This document shows, in pieces, positions 26,795 to 36,800 of a stretch of DNA of 64,000 nt (within the stretch, counting starts at the first letter, position 1; every line of letters starts with the position of its first letter). Made by a program: the position numbers and the translations under genes. The notes under the pieces were generated by a model. It did not search any database and had not been told where the DNA came from. It was given only the letters and a program-made list of their open reading frames with translations. Source of the DNA: an uncultured Oceanisphaera sp. (lineage in GTDB: Bacteria > Pseudomonadota > Gammaproteobacteria > Enterobacterales > Aeromonadaceae); contig NZ_CANLZU010000001.1 of the NCBI RefSeq assembly GCF_947495715.1, positions 186,001 to 250,000 of the forward strand. The letters are read 5' to 3'.

Positions 26795-27871
26795 ATGGTA
26801 TCTTGCACCTCCCAGCACTGCGACATTAACGTTTACGACGAAGAAGCTCGTCTTGCCACACTGGCGTCCTACTGTATTCTGGACACGCCACCGGATACCG
26901 CGTTTGACGAAATAACAGAGCTGGCGTCATTGATCTGCGATACTCCCATTGCCGTGATTAACTTTGTAGGTCGTAACCGGCAATGGTTTAAATCCGAAAA
27001 AGGGCTGGGAGTAAAGGAAACGCCACTGAATATCTCTATTTGTGCCCATGTTCTTCTACAGTCGGAGTTATTTATCATACCTGATACCAGTCAGGATCCT
27101 CGCTTTGTCCATAACCCACTAGTGACAGGAAAGCCATTTGTACGCTTTTATGCCGGCACACCGCTCAAAAGTCCGGGGGGCCTTCCCCTGGGAACCCTGT
27201 GTGTGCTTGATCACCGCCCTCGGGAGCTGACTGAAATACAACGGGTCGCTCTCTCCACGCTGGCCAATCAAGTGATGAGAAACCTGGAGTTGATACGCGT
27301 ACAACAGGCGCAGTCCGGATTGATTCAACAGTTACAATCTGCCCAGCAGGAGCTGACCCACTTGGCAGCCACTGATCCACTTACCGGCCTTTACAATCGC
27401 CGAGCATTTGAAGAACGCCTGAGCCAAGAGCATGCTCTTATTCAGCGAGGCCAGTCACCGGCGGCCTTAATGATGATGGATCTGGATTATTTTAAAGTAA
27501 TCAACGACGACTTTGGCCATAAAGCTGGGGACAGGGTCATTGAACACTTCGCCCAAGTTTGCAGGAATGTGTTTCGCCAGTCCGATTTAATCGGTCGCTG
27601 GGGAGGAGAAGAATTTGTTGTTCTGCTGCCAGACACCACAGAAAGCGAAGCCTGGCAGGCGGCAGAACGCCTGCATCAGGTGTTGCGGCAAACCAGAATT
27701 GAATATGATGAGCAGATTTCGCTGTCTATCACCGTCAGCATTGGTCTTTTCAGCCTGAGTAAAGACCGTGAACTGGAAGAAGCCATGCGCCTCGCCGACA
27801 CACTGCTCTATCAGGCAAAAGATAATGGCAGAAACTGTACCGTATGTGCCGATTTTAGAGAAACATACTAA
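26795..27871 (+). CDS. GAF-GGDEF diguanylate cyclase
   Basis: A 358-residue soluble protein. Residues 10-165 form a GAF sensor domain (LATLASYCILDTPPDTAFDEI, then ISICAHVLL and FYAGTPLKSPGGLPLGTLCVLD). A short coiled coil leads to a GGDEF domain from about residue 190, with TDPLTGLYNRRAFEE, MDLDYFKVINDDFGHKAGD and the active motif GGEEF in RWGGEEFVVLLPD. It should make cyclic di-GMP from GTP. No inhibitory RxxD is seen directly before GGEEF. The GAF type, with ICAHVLL and a CVLD end, is common in environmental gamma-proteobacteria. It lies inside the island, between the IS630-disrupted cassette and the integrase. Confidence 0.93.
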   Translation: MVSCTSQHCDINVYDEEARLATLASYCILDTPPDTAFDEITELASLICDTPIAVINFVGRNRQWFKSEKGLGVKETPLNISICAHVLLQSELFIIPDTSQDPRFVHNPLVTGKPFVRFYAGTPLKSPGGLPLGTLCVLDHRPRELTEIQRVALSTLANQVMRNLELIRVQQAQSGLIQQLQSAQQELTHLAATDPLTGLYNRRAFEERLSQEHALIQRGQSPAALMMMDLDYFKVINDDFGHKAGDRVIEHFAQVCRNVFRQSDLIGRWGGEEFVVLLPDTTESEAWQAAERLHQVLRQTRIEYDEQISLSITVSIGLFSLSKDRELEEAMRLADTLLYQAKDNGRNCTVCADFRETY

Positions 27872-28001
27872 ACAATACCTTAACCAATTCGCGCCATGAC
27901 TAAACAGGGTCCTGGGCCCCATCGCTCGGGTGACATTGCATCATTACTGAGCAGAGAAGTGACCAGCCTGGCGCCAACGCACAGCAAATTTATCAGTAAT
28001 A

Positions 28002-28100
28002 TCATGACTGATTTACATTACCAAGTTTTCCGATAATCGCCGACACCAGCTCGCCCGCTATGACGTTAGCATCGCGCAATTGACTGCGATTCATACGACT
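28002..28100 (-). pseudogene. 3' fragment of a second HEPN-type gene
   Basis: Read on the minus strand, this gives SRMNRSQLRDANVIAGELVSAIIG and a stop at 28002. It matches the end of the broken HEPN gene at 1554-1690 (HMNRQQLRDANAILGELVPVIIG) at both DNA and protein level. Nothing upstream of it encodes the rest of the family, so only about 30 codons remain. The rest of 27872-28268 holds nothing I recognise. Confidence 0.6.
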
Positions 28101-28268
28101 TTTCCGCGGAGATTACAGGTAAAAATTAAAATAACACCACTTTCGTCACAACTTCACCCTTTCAGCCAGTTCGACTGGATCTTTCATTTAATTTTTTGGC
28201 ATAGTTTCAAAAATAAAACACTCAAAGCGGCACTTAATGTCATCTCTATAACAACAAGGAAAGAGCAC

Positions 28269-28934
28269 ATGAAAAAACGAATTTCTGCAGTGGGTTTAGC
28301 ATTTACCTTGCTTAGCACATCAGCCATGGCTGACCTGACTATTGAATCAAAGATCCCGGGCATTGCAGAAGGTACGGTAAAATATGCTTCCATGGACTTC
28401 TGGCTGGAAACGGACAATGGAGACACCATCGACCTGGCAGATACCGATGATGTCTACGACTACCTGATTGATAAGGTGGGGCAGAAAATACGATTCAATG
28501 GTGCCTCTGTTACCTACAACAATGGTCATACCTACTTTGAGCCCCAGTTTGAAAAAGCAACAGCTCTACCCGCCCTCAAAGTCAGCCTGAATACTGATGA
28601 GAGCAGCTATGTCACTAGTATTTATCTGGATGACGAGCCAGTATTTACTGTCAATGATTATTACAGTGCCAGTGTAGTAAAAGAGTACACCACCAGTGAT
28701 AATAAGGTATCCGTTATTCAATTAGTGACTGGCGGTACTGGCTGCCCGGCCATGCACATGCTGCTTGTATCTCACCATCATAGTCAGCCCCTGATCACTC
28801 CAAGTTTTGGAACCTGCAGTGATCTTATCGATACAAAAACTGAAGGGAGCAAAATCATTATGGAGCTTCCGGGCAAGCCTGGTGAAACTTGGATTTGGGA
28901 TAACACCACCTATCAATTGATAAAACAAGGATAG
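28269..28934 (+). CDS. Secreted protein of unknown function
   Basis: A 221-residue protein with a clear signal peptide (MKKRISAVGLAFTLLSTSAMA, cleavage after AMA). The ATG at 28269 was chosen over the longer open frame from 28080 because it gives this signal peptide and has an AAGGAAAGAG ribosome site. The mature part is acidic and probably beta-rich, with one Cys pair (GTGCPAMHM and GTCSDLID). I recognise no family. The gene stands alone with its own terminator, between the GGDEF gene and the darG remnant. It probably acts in the periplasm. Confidence 0.7.
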   Translation: MKKRISAVGLAFTLLSTSAMADLTIESKIPGIAEGTVKYASMDFWLETDNGDTIDLADTDDVYDYLIDKVGQKIRFNGASVTYNNGHTYFEPQFEKATALPALKVSLNTDESSYVTSIYLDDEPVFTVNDYYSASVVKEYTTSDNKVSVIQLVTGGTGCPAMHMLLVSHHHSQPLITPSFGTCSDLIDTKTEGSKIIMELPGKPGETWIWDNTTYQLIKQG

Positions 28935-28951
28935 GCTGAAAGATGGTAAAA

Positions 28952-28997
28952 AATGGGAGTGATTTCTGTATCACTCCCATTCATTCTCTTTTTTCAC
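28952..28997 (+). terminator. Intrinsic terminator of the secreted-protein gene
   Basis: AATGGGAGTGAT pairs with ATCACTCCCATT around TTCTGT, followed by a T-rich tail ending in TTTTTT. Confidence 0.85.
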
Positions 28998-29102
28998 TAT
29001 GTAAGCCAGCAATTTTATTCACACCATCCACATTACGCGGTAGTAACTCATCCCTTTTTTACTTAAAACATTAACTGCTAGGGAAATTTGGCGAGGGCTA
29101 AA

Positions 29103-29656
29103 TTACTGTTTACGTTCACTCCACGCATAAGTCTGGCAAACCACATCATCTACTGAGCTTGCCGTATTATGCTTCATCACCCAATGCACTGTTGATAGTA
29201 GTTCCAGTCCAAAAGGCGATTCAAACCCTTCCACCAAATCAGCAACCTTATCAAAGCGAGCACTGGTTTCAGGTGAACGTTTCAAAAATTCGGAAGCTTG
29301 TTCAGCAGCACCGGGCATCAAGGTTAGCTGCTTTTCGGGTGCATCACTGCCGTCGGCATAGCCAGATACCAAGTGACCTTCAATCAAATTCAGCACATGA
29401 TGTAGATTTTCCGCATAAGGAACATACGGAGCTTTTTATATTTCAGACGCAATGGCTCACCAGCTTCCTGCATAAAGTACATTAGTTTATGCACTTCCAG
29501 CAGGGTAACAACTGTATCAAGCAGTCCACCCAGGTAGCGACGCATCAACTCAACCAAGGCTGCTCTGCCGGCTGTCATGGCTGGCACCTGTTCATTACTC
29601 AGCAACGAAGCCATATGTCTTTCAATGTGCTCATTTTTTGTTATCCGGTGTGTCAT
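29103..29656 (-). pseudogene. darG: Remnant of darG (antitoxin C-terminal domain), frameshifted
   Basis: Two frames together encode only the C-terminal part of a DarG-type DNA ADP-ribosylglycohydrolase antitoxin. TAGRAALVELMRRYLGGLLD and VHKLMYFMQEAGEPLRLKY read from 29656. The frame shifts in an A run near 29420, and APYVPYAENLHHVLNLIEGHL through GFESPFGLELLSTVHWVMK continues to 29103. The N-terminal macro domain is absent, the 3' end is short, and no darT toxin gene is near. DarG normally reverses DarT's DNA ADP-ribosylation and binds DarT. The ATG overlaps the integrase stop (ATGA), so an integration or deletion event probably joined them. Non-functional. Confidence 0.72.
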
Positions 29657-30867
29657 TGCATCTTCCCTGCAGGCAGCTCACTACATGCCAACCCGTCAAT
29701 CAAATCCGCCCATACCTGCATCATGATTTTGCGTTCGTCCAAATACTGAGCCTGGTTGTAGCTGGCTCTGACCTTGTTCCGTTCAGCGTGAGCTAGCTGG
29801 CGCTCAATCACATCGGAGCGGTAGCCCATTTCGTTCAGCAAGGTAGAGGCCGTGGCACGAAAGCCGTGAGCCGAAAAGCCAATGCTACCCTTGCCGCTGA
29901 ATCCCATTCGCTCCAGGGCACGGTTCAGGGTGGTTGGGGTCATACAGGTATCCGGGTTACGTAAGTTAGGAAACAACAACGGACGGCCCCCGGTGAAGGT
30001 ATGCAGTTCCCGCAGTAACTCAACTGCCTGACGGGAAAGCGGCACTATGTGGGGCTGACGCATCTTCATTTTTTCTGCCGGGATCCGCCACTCGGCCCGC
30101 TCGAAATCAAATTCATGCCATTCTGCTTTGCGTAGCTCTACGGTGCGCACAAAGGTCAGCAGCATCAGCCGAAGGGCTATCACAGTCGCTCTGTAACCAC
30201 CATATTCGTCCAGCGCCTTGATGAACTGAACGATCTGGTCTCTAGTAAGTGGCTTGCGGTGTTCTACCTTGGGCCGGTGAATAGCGCCTTTCAAAGCGGC
30301 GGCAGGATCGTGGTCAGCCCTCAAAGTGGCAACCGCATAGCGAAAGATGGCAGAAGACCACTGACGGATCAGCAGGGCCACGGTTTCCGCTCCCCGCTTC
30401 TCCACACGCTGAATAATTTTCAGCAGGAGGGCCGCCGTCACATTGCGAATGGGAAGCTTTCCGATATAAGGAAACACATCCGCCGCCAAAAAGCGTTCAA
30501 CCTGGCGTAGATAGTAAGGAGTCCAGCTAGAAGCTTTCTTGTCTATCCATTCTCGCGCCAGCGACTCAAAGGTGTTGGCATTTGCCTCCCGGTTCACCAG
30601 GCGCTCGGATTGTCTGTGGTGCGCCGGGTGTAGCCCTTGCTTGACTAGGCCTCTCGCCTTGTCATGCTCGGTGCGTGCGCCAGCCAGGCTTAAGGTTGGG
30701 TACTCGCCAATGGCAAAGACATTCTCTTTGCCGGCAATACGGTAACGATACCGCCACAGCTTGGAGCCTGAAGGCCTAACCTCTAGGTAGAGGCCCTGAC
30801 CATCCGCCAGCTTCTGCGGCTTTTCGGTAGGCTTGGTGTTGCGAACTTTGGCATCTGTCAGCGGCAT
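29653..30867 (-). CDS. Tyrosine recombinase, P4-type integrase
   Basis: A 404-residue integrase with the N-terminal arm-binding domain (LTDAKVRNTKPTEKPQKLADG, LYLEVRPSGSKLWRYRYR), a core-binding domain, and the catalytic domain: the first Arg in TFVRTVELRKAEW, HGFRATAST (H-x2-R), LAHAERN, and the tyrosine in VRASYNQ. All five key residues are present, so it is probably active. Such enzymes insert genomic islands, usually at tRNA genes, but no tRNA is visible nearby. It sits at the boundary between the accessory region and the core genes, with arm-type repeats just upstream. Confidence 0.95.
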   Translation of the reverse strand: MPLTDAKVRNTKPTEKPQKLADGQGLYLEVRPSGSKLWRYRYRIAGKENVFAIGEYPTLSLAGARTEHDKARGLVKQGLHPAHHRQSERLVNREANANTFESLAREWIDKKASSWTPYYLRQVERFLAADVFPYIGKLPIRNVTAALLLKIIQRVEKRGAETVALLIRQWSSAIFRYAVATLRADHDPAAALKGAIHRPKVEHRKPLTRDQIVQFIKALDEYGGYRATVIALRLMLLTFVRTVELRKAEWHEFDFERAEWRIPAEKMKMRQPHIVPLSRQAVELLRELHTFTGGRPLLFPNLRNPDTCMTPTTLNRALERMGFSGKGSIGFSAHGFRATASTLLNEMGYRSDVIERQLAHAERNKVRASYNQAQYLDERKIMMQVWADLIDGLACSELPAGKMQ

Positions 30868-30870
30868 AAT

Positions 30871-31136
30871 GCGGGTATCCTAATTTCGATACCCGCAACG
30901 ATACCCGCAATTTTCATGGATGGCAATAGACGAAAAAAACCTAAAATGGAGCTAAAATGCTGATATTTAACACTTAAAGGCTTTACCAAGAGACCGTAAT
31001 GGATACTAACGGACTTGAATGTCGATTATCGATCATCAGCAGCATATTGCACTTATCTCTTTGATTTTAAAAAACTAACCAGCCAAACACTGCCTTGATA
31101 CCCGTACTGAGACTTATATTTCATTTGATACCCTGA
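30871..31136. repeat. Integrase arm-type repeats (GATACCCG family)
   Basis: Just before the integrase start are two adjacent direct copies of CGATACCCGCAA (30887-30898 and 30899-30910) and an inverted GCGGGTATC (30871-30879). Two further similar sites, GATACCCGTA (31097-31106) and GATACCCTGA (31127-31136), lie downstream. This clustering in front of a P4-type integrase is what its arm-binding domain would recognise. The core crossover site is not evident. Confidence 0.6.
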
Positions 31137-31445
31137 TCCGGAACCTCAACAGCACACACGAGGAGGCCGTATTCTCGCATCTATCCGGTTGGCGTCAAAC
31201 TTCCGCGATCCGGACAGCACAATCCGTCGGTACGGCTTGAAGAGAGTAAGGTATGAGGCCGGTATCAGAACGCCGATTCGACTTACTCTGAAGACAGCGC
31301 CATCATTTTTTCATGAAAAAGACGCATTTCTTGATCCTCATCAATGCAAGTGACTGCCTTTTACCTTCGGACAAAGTTGCACCAAGTTGGTATAGTGTCT
31401 CAATCGGATACAAAAAAGACTATATATAACAATAACGGGTTAATA
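31137..31445. other. Gene-free stretch between the integrase and the core chromosome
   Basis: No gene, tRNA or clear repeat is seen. The stretch before 31446 has an AT-rich segment that may hold the promoter of the following GGDEF gene. An island attachment site should lie somewhere in 30,868-31,445, but I cannot point to it. Confidence 0.4.
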
Positions 31446-33425
31446 ATGCTTAAGCGCTTTTTATGGTGGTTGCTGCTCGCATGGACAGTGCTGGCCGCCG
31501 TTCTCTGGATGAGTAAAAAAATGTATGACAAAGGACTGCAGCAGCAGGCCCTGAGCCGGCACCAGCACCTGATGAATGCCGCCAAAACCACGTTCCATGA
31601 ACACCTGATGGTCGCCGTGCAAGACACTCGGCTATTGTCCATCATGGCATTTGATCTGGGTTACCCTGATGCTCCCACCGGCGAGAACCGGCAACGGCTG
31701 ACGCAGGCGTTTATTAACCGCGCCAGCATCTTCGGTCGCTACGATCAAATCCGTATTATTGACTTGCAGGGGCAAGAGCGTATTCGCATCAACAATACCC
31801 ATGCAGGGCCTGTTGCGGTACCCGAATCCGGACTGCAGAACAAACGGCATCGTTACTATATCCAGCAAGGGCTGAAACTGGCGCCCGGCCAGGTTTATCT
31901 GTCACCGCTTGATCTCAACACCGAGCAGGGTGAACTGGAAAAACCATTCAAGCCAACGATACGCCTGGTGGGCATGATGCAAAACACTCGGGGCGAACCC
32001 GCCGGGCTACTGGTACTGAACTTACGCGCCGCTGCCATGCTCAATCAGTTTATCGAGCTGTTTCCACAAGACGACAGGGCCATGCTGCTGAACGCCGATG
32101 GCTACTGGATGGTCAATCACGATCCGGTCAATGAATGGGGCTGGATGCGCGAACGTCCTGATCTGATAGCAGCGACCTGGCAGCCAAAACTGTGGCAAGA
32201 AATGCAAACCAACCGGCATGGTACGGCCAATATACAAAACAACCTGTTTAGTTATCTGTGGCTGGATATGGCCAATATCTACGAAAAAACGGTCGGTGGC
32301 CGCTATGTCAGCAACCTTGGTCTGATCAGCGATCTCTGGGCCTCTCAGTGGCTCATGATGGTACAGTCAGCCCCTCGGCAATGGCAGTCTGGGGCCATTT
32401 ACCTTCACCCCTGGTTCAAAGCGGCACTCGCAGGGCTTTTTATGATGGTGCTGATAAAAGTGTACCTGTTGGTGCGCAATAAACACCATGCTCGGGAAAA
32501 AGCTCGGCTTGAACAGATGCAACTGGAGTACTTCAGGGATCTTTACGAAAACGCACCTATCGGCTACGTCACCCTGGCAGAGGACGGCCGCATTTCCAAT
32601 ATCAACAAGCAGGCACTGAAATATCTGGGTTACCGGCGAGAAGAGCTGATCAATCGCTTAAAACTGATTGAGCTGGTCGATAACGAGGTTCAAAAAGATG
32701 CGCCGGTCTTACTGAAAAACATGTTTAAAGATGAAAAACATCATTTTCGCGTGACCATGAAAACCAAGCATGGGGCCCCTCAGGTGATGTCTTGCAGTGT
32801 TTCATCCCGTCTTAATGATGAGCGTACCCTTGAGCTTAGCCGCTTCAGCATGCAGAACGTGACCGAACAGGCCCGACTGGAGCAACAGCTTCAACAACTG
32901 GCCTACAAGGATCCGCTCACCGGCACCGCCAACCGCCGCTGGTTTTATGAACAGGCCGAACGAGAAATGATCCGCGCCAACCGAAGCGGTTCACCGCTAA
33001 CGGTGTTAACACTCGATATCGATCACTTCAAGAAGGTGAATGACACTTACGGTCACGATGCCGGCGATGAAGTACTGATCGCGCTGGCTGAACATTGCCG
33101 GCTTGCCCTCAGGCGCACCGATATTCTGGCCCGTTTCGGCGGTGAAGAGTTCGTGATCCTGCTGCCCGACACGCCACTGCAGCAGGGAGCGCACAAGGCA
33201 GAGCTGATTCGCAAGACCCTGGCGGAACTGCCGGTCACGGTATCCAGCGGAGCCGAGATCAGGTTTGCCGTGTCGCTGGGCGTCGCCACCTTATCAAGCC
33301 GACATCAAGGTATTAAAGATCTGCTGCAATCCGCTGACGAGGCCCTTTATCAGGCCAAAAACAGTGGCCGTAACCGAGTATGTATGGCCGGCACAACAGA
33401 AGAGCCTGACTTGCTCGTAATCTGA
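31446..33425 (+). CDS. Membrane-bound sensor diguanylate cyclase (PAS-GGDEF)
   Basis: The start at 31446 gives a 659-residue protein that opens with a membrane helix (LWWLLLAWTVLAAVLWM). A periplasmic sensor region of dCache type follows (to about residue 320), then a second membrane helix (WFKAALAGLFMMVLIKVYLLV). In the cytoplasm are a PAS domain (residues 360-480, YENAPIGYVTLAEDGRI) and a GGDEF domain with DPLTGTANRRWFYE, LDIDHFKKVNDTYGHDAGD and RFGGEEFVILLPD. It should make cyclic di-GMP in response to an outside signal. It is the first gene on the core side of the integrase. Confidence 0.93.
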   Translation: MLKRFLWWLLLAWTVLAAVLWMSKKMYDKGLQQQALSRHQHLMNAAKTTFHEHLMVAVQDTRLLSIMAFDLGYPDAPTGENRQRLTQAFINRASIFGRYDQIRIIDLQGQERIRINNTHAGPVAVPESGLQNKRHRYYIQQGLKLAPGQVYLSPLDLNTEQGELEKPFKPTIRLVGMMQNTRGEPAGLLVLNLRAAAMLNQFIELFPQDDRAMLLNADGYWMVNHDPVNEWGWMRERPDLIAATWQPKLWQEMQTNRHGTANIQNNLFSYLWLDMANIYEKTVGGRYVSNLGLISDLWASQWLMMVQSAPRQWQSGAIYLHPWFKAALAGLFMMVLIKVYLLVRNKHHAREKARLEQMQLEYFRDLYENAPIGYVTLAEDGRISNINKQALKYLGYRREELINRLKLIELVDNEVQKDAPVLLKNMFKDEKHHFRVTMKTKHGAPQVMSCSVSSRLNDERTLELSRFSMQNVTEQARLEQQLQQLAYKDPLTGTANRRWFYEQAEREMIRANRSGSPLTVLTLDIDHFKKVNDTYGHDAGDEVLIALAEHCRLALRRTDILARFGGEEFVILLPDTPLQQGAHKAELIRKTLAELPVTVSSGAEIRFAVSLGVATLSSRHQGIKDLLQSADEALYQAKNSGRNRVCMAGTTEEPDLLVI

Positions 33426-33433
33426 TCCCTTTA

Positions 33434-33793
33434 ATACCAATCTAAATAAAAATATGATTTATTTTAAAGCTGGAGACGAGAGGAAACAGAGTCACCTCCC
33501 ACGACACGCCATAAACCCATCCATGGGGGCTCGGAAATGCCATCCTTGGCATTTCACGGTCTCGGGAGTCGCTCTCTGTTGCCTCTTCTTAGCACCGAGT
33601 GGTCTGCAGGTCGCTCCACAGGCGACTCCGCAGCATTAGGAAGGATGAAGGGTTCTACTCCAGCGACCATTACATGACAGGACGTCATGTGCTGAGCGTC
33701 GCAGGGATGCGGTTCAGCGTGTCGGTGGAGTGGACCCTTCGTTCGACCTTTACCGTGAAGCCAAGTAGATCAGTTAGTTTTCCAGATTGGTAT
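33434..33793. repeat. Dispersed intergenic repeat, copy A (360 bp)
   Basis: Bounded by ATACCAATC on the left and its complement GATTGGTAT on the right. The inside contains GACGTCATG-type palindromes, GCAGGTCGCTCC and GGTAAAGGTC-like blocks in the opposite orientation to copies B (49796) and C (53959). It lacks the 110-bp nested hairpin segment of those copies. No credible coding capacity. It lies between a GGDEF gene and the RND pump gene, filling the whole gap. Confidence 0.8.
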
Positions 33794-33825
33794 CACAACA
33801 GGCCGATGCAGCACTGTTTTGCCGA

Positions 33826-36800
33826 TTATGCGGACTTGATCCGGAAAATCACCACATACAGCAGCGGCACCACCACCAGGGTAATCACGGTGGCAAAGGC
33901 CAGACCGAACATGATGGTAACCGCCATGCTTTTAAAGAAGGGATCCATCAACAGCGGTGCCACCCCCAGTATGGTGGTCAATGCGCCCAGAAACACCGGC
34001 CGGGCCCGGCTGACGGCGGCGTCCACCACGGCGGCAAAGCCCGCCTTGCCGTCACCGATTTCCGCATCCGCCTGATCCACCAACACGATGGCGTTTTTCA
34101 CCAACATGCCAATCAGGCTCAGCAGACCCAGAATAGCCATAAACTCGAACGGCACCTGAAACACCAGCAGGCCGACGGTGACGCCGATAATGGCCAGGGG
34201 CGCGGTCAGCCATATCACCAGGGGCTGGCGCAGGGCGTTAAACATCACCACCACCGCCAGTATCATGGCACTGAAGCCATAGGGCGCCGACAACAGCAGG
34301 CCTTCATTGGCTTCTTTCGAAGCCTTGTCTTCTCCATGCCATTCCAGCCGGTAACCGGGCGGCAGGGCCATGGCCTCAATATTCGGTCGCAGCCGCTCCA
34401 GCAGTGGTCCCGACAGCTCGCCCGGCAGCGGATCGGCCTGGGCCTTGATGGTAGGGAACCGGTCCACCCGCCGTATCATGGCGTCCACCCATTCCAGCTT
34501 CACCGCCGTGACCAGCTGACCGACCGGCACATACCGTTTGGCCGTGGGGCTGTAAACCTGCACGTTTTCCACCATGTCGGCACTGGCCCGCTCGGCGGCC
34601 GGTGCCCGGGAGATGATGGGGATCAGCTGGTCTCCTTCGCGATACACCCCAATACGCTCGCCGCTGAAGGCGCGATTGATGGCCTGACTGATGTCGGTAA
34701 GGGTCAGCCCGGCCCGGCGGGCAGCCACTTCATCCACCACAGGACGCAATACCGGTACCTTTTCACGCCAGTTATCCTGAATGGCAATGGCGCCCTCGTC
34801 CTGGGCCATGATGGCCTTGGCCTCTTCGGCCAGTTGGCGCAGCACCACCGGATCCGGTCCCATGAAGGCGGCTTCTATTTTCTTGCCACCGCCCCGGCCC
34901 AGCATAAACTTCCACACCTTGATGTCGGCCAGCGGATGACGCGCAGACAACTGCTGCTGCAGCCCGGCCACCATGTCGGCAATCCGGGTGGGATCCTCTA
35001 CATCCACCAGCAACTGGCCGTAGCTGGTGTTGGGATCTTCCGGTCCGTAGGTGAGCATAAAGCGCAGCCCGCCCTGACCGATAAAGCCGGTGACGTGAGT
35101 CACGCCATCCTGCTCTTGCACAAAGTCGCTCATGCGCGCCAGTTCCGCCTCGGTTTCCCGAATATCGGTCCCCTGTGGCAGATACATGTCTACCACAAAC
35201 TGAGGCCGGGCCGACTCCGGCATAAAGCCCGGCTGCACCCATTTAAAGCCGAACACGGCACCGGCCAGCAGCGCCAGCAGCAGGCCGCCGGTCAGGGCGC
35301 GATGACGCAGGGCCCCACGCAGCAAAACGCGATAGCGCGCCAGCACGCTCGACTCGGGAGCATCATTTGCCGACGGCGACACTTTCAGCAGCGCCACACA
35401 GAACAACGGCGTCAACGTAACCGCAAACAGCCAACTCAGCAGCATGGAATAGAGGATCACCCAGAACAGGGAACCGGCGTATTCGCCCATGTCGGTGGGC
35501 GACAGGCCAATGGCGCTGAACGCCAGAATGCCCACGGCGGTGCCCCCCAGCAACGGCCATTGGGTGGCCTGCACCACGGCAACGGCGGCCCGGCCGGCCC
35601 GCTCGCCCTTTTGCATCCGCACCAGAATGCCGTCGGTCACCACGATGGCATTGTCCACCAGCATGCCCAGGGCGATGATCAACGCCCCCAGCGATACCCG
35701 TTGCATGGCAATGCCATCGAGCTTCATGGCGATCAGGGTACCGGCCACCGTCAGCAGCAGCACGGCGCCCACGATAATGCCGCTGCGCAGCCCCATAAAC
35801 ACCACCAGCACCAGCACTACTATGGCCACCGCCGCCGCCAGGTTGGCCACAAAGCCGTTCACCGATTCCCGCACCGAGTCGGACTGGTAGGAGACTTCAT
35901 TCAGCTCCATACCCAGTGGCCGTTCGCCTTCAAGCTCCATCAGTCGGGCTCGTACCGCATCGCCCATATCCACCACGTTGCCGCCGGTCACCTGAGAGAT
36001 ACCCAGGCCAATGGCCGGCCGGCCGTCGTATTTCATCAGTGCATGGGGCGGCTCGCTTTCGGCCCGGGTAATACTGGCCAGATCTTTCAGAAATACCACC
36101 CGATCGCCATCCTGGGAGGTCAACGCCAGGTTGCCCAGCGCCGCCACCGAGTCGGCCTGTCCGGTGGGGCTGAAATACACCCGCTGGGGGCCAATTTGCA
36201 GATCTCCCGCGTCGGTGATGACATTTTGCCGGCGCAGGGTCTGATAAATGCTGTCCAGGGATACATCCAGGCGGGCGGCCCGAGCGGCGGAGATTTCCAG
36301 ATAAATAGCCTCCTGGGGTGCCCCCAGGGTGGCCACCCGGGCCACGCCCGGTACCTGCAGCAGCTCCCGCTCCAGCCCCTGCAGGTAGTCCTTGATGTGC
36401 TGCAGGGTAAAGCCCTCGCCGGTGACCGCAAAAAACAGGGCGTACACATCACCGAAGTCGTCGTTCACCACCGAGGGGCCCGCCCCCGGTGGCAGCTTGC
36501 GCTGGGCGTCGCTCACCTTGCGCCTGAGCTTGTCCCACACCTGCTCCAGCTCCCGGGTGCTGTGGGCAAAGCGCATGTCTATGTCCACCTTGACCAGGGA
36601 GTCGCCCATGCGCGACACCGAGGTCACTTCTTTCAGCTCCTGCAGTTGCTGCACCGCGTCTTCAATCACTTCGGTGACCTCTTCCGCCACCTGCGTCGGC
36701 AGCGCGCCGGGATACGGGGTGGAGATCACCGCCTGGCGAATGACAAATTCCGGATCTTCATAACGCGCCAGGCTCTGATAACTGATGTAACCGCCCACCA

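Noticed and set aside
33599..34075. Open frames inside the dispersed repeats (also at 49902-50219 and 54019-54357)
   Set aside because: They are not conserved in frame between repeat copies and include palindromes, so they are not genes.
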